From Dermanyssus gallinae (taxonomy: Eukaryota; Arthropoda; Arachnida; Mesostigmata; Dermanyssidae): a stretch of 64,000 nucleotides of DNA. Positions 60,036-64,000 of the stretch are shown piece after piece. The stretch covers positions 329,501-393,500 of the forward strand of contig QVRM01002806.1 of assembly GCA_003439945.1 (NCBI GenBank), read 5' to 3'. The position numbers were made by a program, and so were the translations under genes. How positions within the stretch are numbered: the first letter of the stretch is position 1; each line of letters opens with the position of its first letter. The notes below the pieces were generated by a model, which worked only from the letters and a program-made list of their open reading frames with translations, searched no databases and was not told the DNA's origin.

Positions 60036-61469
60036 CAGTCCCTGAAAAAATATAGGGCCACCCATTTTTGTTACATTTCACGCATTTCTTATAACCAATC
60101 GTGTAACATGATTGAACCTAGTGATACATACTCACAGAGTAACAGCGGAGACTTCGATCAACATTTGGGGTCTCGGATTACCTTGAACCACGAGATTTCC
60201 ACATTTGGCACAGCTACACCGCGAACAAATTATAAGACCACTAGCAAGATACCTGTTTTAACAAATGAATTAAGCGGATTAACAACATTTGGGCTAATTT
60301 CACGGCATTTAGCAACTATACTTAATACTCAGTGAACTTCCCATTAAGTCGGATAACCTCAAAAAGTGGGGTTTGGTATAGTGTTAAACAAATTTTAAAT
60401 GACGTTTTGCAAGAGCTAGTCCCAAGCCTCGAAAAATGTTTTTTATCGGTGTAAACTTATTGTTCGAGCCAGCTCCACACATTCTGGATCATATTAAGAT
60501 CAGGTGAGAGTTCCGGAAGGACTTCAATGTGACGTTGGTCGAACCAGCTTTCGATCAGCCTGGCGGCGTAAATCGGGGCGTTATCGTGTGCAAAAACGAA
60601 GTCAGGCCCTCCCATGAGGTTAAAATGCGCCGATTGCTCTTTTAGTAAATCCCCGTAGCGCGTCGAATAAACACGACCGTCTAAAAACACAATCGACGAC
60701 TTGCATAATACTCGACTGCAGCCCAGATCACCACTGAACCGCCACCTGAGTGACGTTTTGACAAAATTCGTTCTTCCTTGCGGTGGTCTCAGTGGTCCAT
60801 GACATCGTATCGTGGGCACTCAGTGATCCATGTCGTTTTATTGTGGGCGAAGCCAAGACGAGCTTTCATCGGTTAGCGGTCAATCGTTGTTATTCTTGTG
60901 TTTTTTGCTAATGTGTCTTCCTGAGGCAGAGTTCGACGCTTTCTTCAGAATTGCAGCTTCGTTCCGAAATAGAATTTGGACGCCCGCAACTCTTTTTTAC
61001 GGCGTGTTTTTTACCTAAATTATTAAAGTTATTTACTACTTTGACACAACGCCCCAATTGACGGGAAATTTTGCGATTAGAGAGGCCGATGTCCTTATAA
61101 GTCTTGATATGGGCCTTTTCTTCACCCATGAGGCGCCGGCGTAAGCTTATCGTTTTAACAAAGAAAAAACTTCTGGTAGGAGGTCTGCCTTTGTTTCTGT
61201 CGAGCCGTTAAATGAGCCCAAACGTTGTTATTCTGCTTAATTCACTCGTTAAGACATGCATCTTGCTAGTGACATTATCATTTTTTCGCGGTATAGCTGT
61301 GCCAAATGTGGAAATCTCGTGGTTCAAAGTAATCCGAGACCCCAAATGTCGATGGAAGTTTTCGTTGTTACTCTGTGAACATGTATCACTGTGATCTTTA
61401 CACGATTGGTTATAATAAATGCGTGAAATGTGGCAAAAATGGGTGGCCCGGTATTTTTTTCAGGGACTG
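60036..61469 (-). mobile_element. Decayed Tc1-family element with long inverted repeats
   Basis: Flanked by TA. The ends are cagtccctgaaaaaatata and its counterpart tatttttttcagggactg. Inverted similarity continues for about 250 bp (to about 60,290 and from about 61,210). The transposase inside is broken. It abuts FB3 to its left, with 7 bases of TA between. Confidence 0.9.
60457..61129 (-). pseudogene. Tc1 transposase, fragmented
   Basis: The N-terminal piece (60,908-61,129) has EKAHIKTYKDIGLSNRKISR, the first helix-turn-helix of Tc1-type enzymes. The C-terminal piece (60,457-60,819) has FVFAHDNAPIYAA (second Asp) and LSPDLNMIQNVW, where the catalytic Glu position is Gln. Frames shift between the pieces and the region with the first Asp is not seen intact. 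Confidence 0.88.
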
Positions 61470-61790
61470 TATATAATTTTTTTTCTTGCTCGACTTTGTC
61501 CTGTACGTCAGCATGCACGAAGCGACTATGCACGATTTGCGTACGCCAGCGAGCTTTGAGATCCGTATTTGATGACAATCCATGCTGGATGTTAGCCTCG
61601 TAGGATTGTTGGATCAATCTCGCCTTTTTCTTTACGCCCGGGCTATTATGCTCTTGTTGCCTTTCGATGCTGTGTGACAGCAGCGATCAAAACAACAACA
61701 GCAGCAGCAGCAGCAGCTGGAAGAACGCATAGCTATCTCTCATTGTCTTTTGTACTCTATGGCTGTCTCTCCGCAAAACGGTCGGAGGTA
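61470..61790. other. Flank of Tc1, minus-strand coding-like scrap
   Basis: The minus-strand frame IQQSYEANIQHGLSSNTDLK (upper part of 61,324-61,617) looks coding-like but is cut at the Tc1 end and unrecognised. A CAG/CAA run lies at 61,690-61,720. Confidence 0.3.
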
Positions 61791-61994
61791 ACCGAGCAAG
61801 ATGGCTTAGTGGCAAAGCCTTTGCCTTGCATTCGGGAGGACTGGATTCAAGACCTAGACCGGTCACTCTTAAAGTGGTTTGCATGGTTTCCAATTTAGAC
61901 AAGGTAAATGCCGGAGTGGATTTAAAGTAGCCATGACATGAAAAACCCGTACACGGGCAATAGACTTACGGAAAATTTAAAAAAACAAAAACAA
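61791..61994 (+). mobile_element. tRNA-derived SINE, family 2, copy b
   Basis: A-box TGGCTTAGTGGC, B-box GGATTCAAGACC. The body has ttggtaaatgcc-like sequence, then catgacatgaaaaacccgta, acacgggcaatag and an A-rich tail. Same length and order as the minus-strand copy at 34,154-34,355. Confidence 0.8.
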
Positions 61995-63870
61995 AGTGGT
62001 GAGCTTTGCAAACCTGGAACGGGCGCCCTCGTCGGAAAGTGGCCTCGTCGGCAAAAGTCGCCGTTGCATCTGCACAAGCACTCGCTCGCTGTCAAACTCG
62101 CTGGCAGACGGCGCTTGTTGCAGAACGATAGCTTTTCTTCCAGCTTTCCTTCCCGCACAAGCGCACTCGTGTGCGTATTGTCGTCCTCCAGCACACAGCA
62201 CAACCGGCTACCAATAAATAAGCTGCCCATTGGCATCGATGGTCTTCAGACAGATCTTACCGAGTAGACTAGATGAATGTAAGCATCGATTCATCATCAC
62301 CATGCCGCCACCCCCCCCCCCCTTCCAGCCCCCGTCACGACATCACCTTCACCCACATTATCATCAACATCATCATCATTGTCGTTGTCGTCGTCAGCAT
62401 TGTTGTTGTTGTTGTTGTCGTCGTTGTCGTCAGCAACATCACCACGGGGATGCCATCGTGTTCGCTACTGATGAATTCATTCATTCGCTGTTCGTTCATT
62501 CAGCGAGATGCAGGCAGACGCCATGCGGCAGCGCACGGGCTCCAAGCAGGGCAGCCAAGCGGAGCCGATCAAACTCAAGTGCGGAAACGCTGCTGTAGCA
62601 GCAGCAGCTGCAGCGGCAGTGTTCGCCAAAGGCAGCGGCCCATAGGCAGCCACCGACCGCCACGCAGACAGACTGATAGACAGACAGAGCTACCCCGCGA
62701 CACGCGGACCTGCGAGCGTAAGGCTCGTTGACTTCTCTACATCTCGGCTTCGTTTCGCAGCAAACGACGCTGGTCGCTGCTCTTCCTCCTGTCCCTCCTC
62801 TGTTGTTGGTTGTGGTTGTTGTTGTTGTTGCTGTTGTTGTTGGTGATGGTACTGTTATCGCTGTTGTTGTTGTTGATGCGACTATTGTTGCTGCTGTTGT
62901 TGTTGTTTTTGTTGTTGTTGTTGTTGCTGTTGTTTCTCGAGTCGTGAGTGAGTGCCTTACACGATTGCCATCACTCAAGGAGCCACTCCAGGAGAGTGTG
63001 TGTCTGTCGCCGCTCGTTCAGGAGTCATATCGCAATCCAGGACTCGGCCGCCGCGGTCCAAGTGCTGCCGCTGCTGCTGCTGCCGCAGAGTCCCGAATCG
63101 CTTCTTTTCCTTCGTTTTCCTCCTTCCTTTCGTGCTGCTCTGCTGAGAGATGCAGCAGTGCGACAGGAAGCAATGGAGAAACTACAGCTATGCGTTCTTC
63201 CAGCTTCTTCTGCTGCTGTTGTTGTTCTGATCGCTGCTGTCAGGCAACATCGAAGCAGGCAACGAGAGCATAATAGCACTGGTGTAAAGAAAAGGCAAAC
63301 GACGAACGCGGAGCTGCTGGGAGCGGGGTAGAGGAGAAAAATGACAATAAGGCAAGCGCGAATGCAGCGCAAAGGACGGAGGGAAAGACGCTAAGGGGAT
63401 ATCTATTGCGGAGAGGGGGGGGGGAGGTGGATGAGAATACAGGGCAGACAGAGAAAAGACCAGGGCAGGAAGAGAAATAGAATCATGGCACAACCGGGAA
63501 AACCTCGGGGTCCGATAATTCAATCAGGATATTACTCATGAATTAGAAAAGAATAAGAGACGACAGGCTGCTGCGACCAATGCCGCCGCCAAGAAGCAGA
63601 GTAGCAAAAGTAGCCGGAGCGGCGGCGGCGACCGTGGCGGGAGGATACGCAGCAAACTCCCTGTCTGTCGAAAGCCGACAGTGGCAGCGCAATATTAAAA
63701 CGCACTGAAAAGAATTTTATTCGACGAACCTCGAGCGCGGGGGTCACTGGCTCGGTGGTAACATCTCCGCTGGTAGCCGAAACAGTGATGTCCTAACGGT
63801 CTGCGGCCTGGGCCCCTTTACTTGGGTTTACTCACGCCCTTTCCACCGTCTGCCTATGCAAGTCTAGCAT

Positions 63871-63904
<34 letters not shown>

Positions 63905-64000
63905 CGTTGTCGTCGTTGTCGCTGTTGTCCTCTGTCGTATGTCTATTTATTTACTTTTTACTCTCTTTCGCCCTCTTTACGTTTTGCCTTTTGTAATGCA
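61995..64000. other. GC-rich, trinucleotide-rich block, no gene seen
   Basis: (GTT)n / (TTG)n tracts at about 62,400-62,440, 62,815-62,935 and 63,870-63,905, CAT-rich sequence near 62,360, and a poly-G run (63,415-63,424). Open frames are repeat-driven on both strands. A sequence at 63,187-63,246 is an inverted copy of 61,675-61,740. Confidence 0.45.

Overview
The window looks like nuclear DNA from an arthropod. It has split exons with GT/AG boundaries, a divergent ionotropic receptor gene (a family known from protostomes), mariner and Tc1 transposons, tRNA-derived SINEs, non-LTR retrotransposon debris, and very many (TA)n and (GTT/CAA)n microsatellites. A mite or other chelicerate is a reasonable guess, but nothing here fixes the species. 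No bacterial-style operon is visible.

Left third (1-20,711): a direct tandem duplication. Bases 1-10,991 (copy A, cut by the window edge) match 11,356-20,711 (copy B). Each copy carries one nine-exon ionotropic receptor (IR/iGluR-like) gene on the minus strand, so B lies upstream of A in the direction of transcription. Exons 3-9 are intact in both copies and about 97% identical in protein (14 differences in about 428 residues counted by eye). The two N-terminal exons are damaged reciprocally: copy A has a broken exon 2, copy B a frameshifted exon 1. Introns record the history. An old non-LTR fragment is in both copies. A mariner, a fold-back element and two perfect AT palindromes are only in A. 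A 68-bp insertion with target duplication and a segment of about 690 bp are only in B.

Middle (20,712-55,960): no convincing host protein-coding gene. It alternates GC-rich, trinucleotide-repeat-rich blocks (about 21-27, 31.9-32.4, 33.5-34.1, 35.4-36.5, 40.6-41.8, 43.5-47.5 and 52.3-53.6 kb) with AT-rich ordinary intergenic or intronic sequence. Recognisable items are two tRNA-derived SINE families, a non-LTR ORF1 remnant with zinc knuckles and a C2H2 finger (28.1-28.6 kb), a broken reverse transcriptase (39.0-39.9 kb), three copies of a dispersed conserved fragment, a fold-back element (32.8-33.3 kb) and a three-unit tandem repeat (51.8-52.2 kb).

Right end (55,960-64,000): a transposon cluster. 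A Tc1 element with one in-frame stop sits in an ATAAAT hexamer array, followed by two abutting fold-back elements and a decayed Tc1 with long inverted repeats. After that come a SINE and another GC-rich trinucleotide-repeat block.
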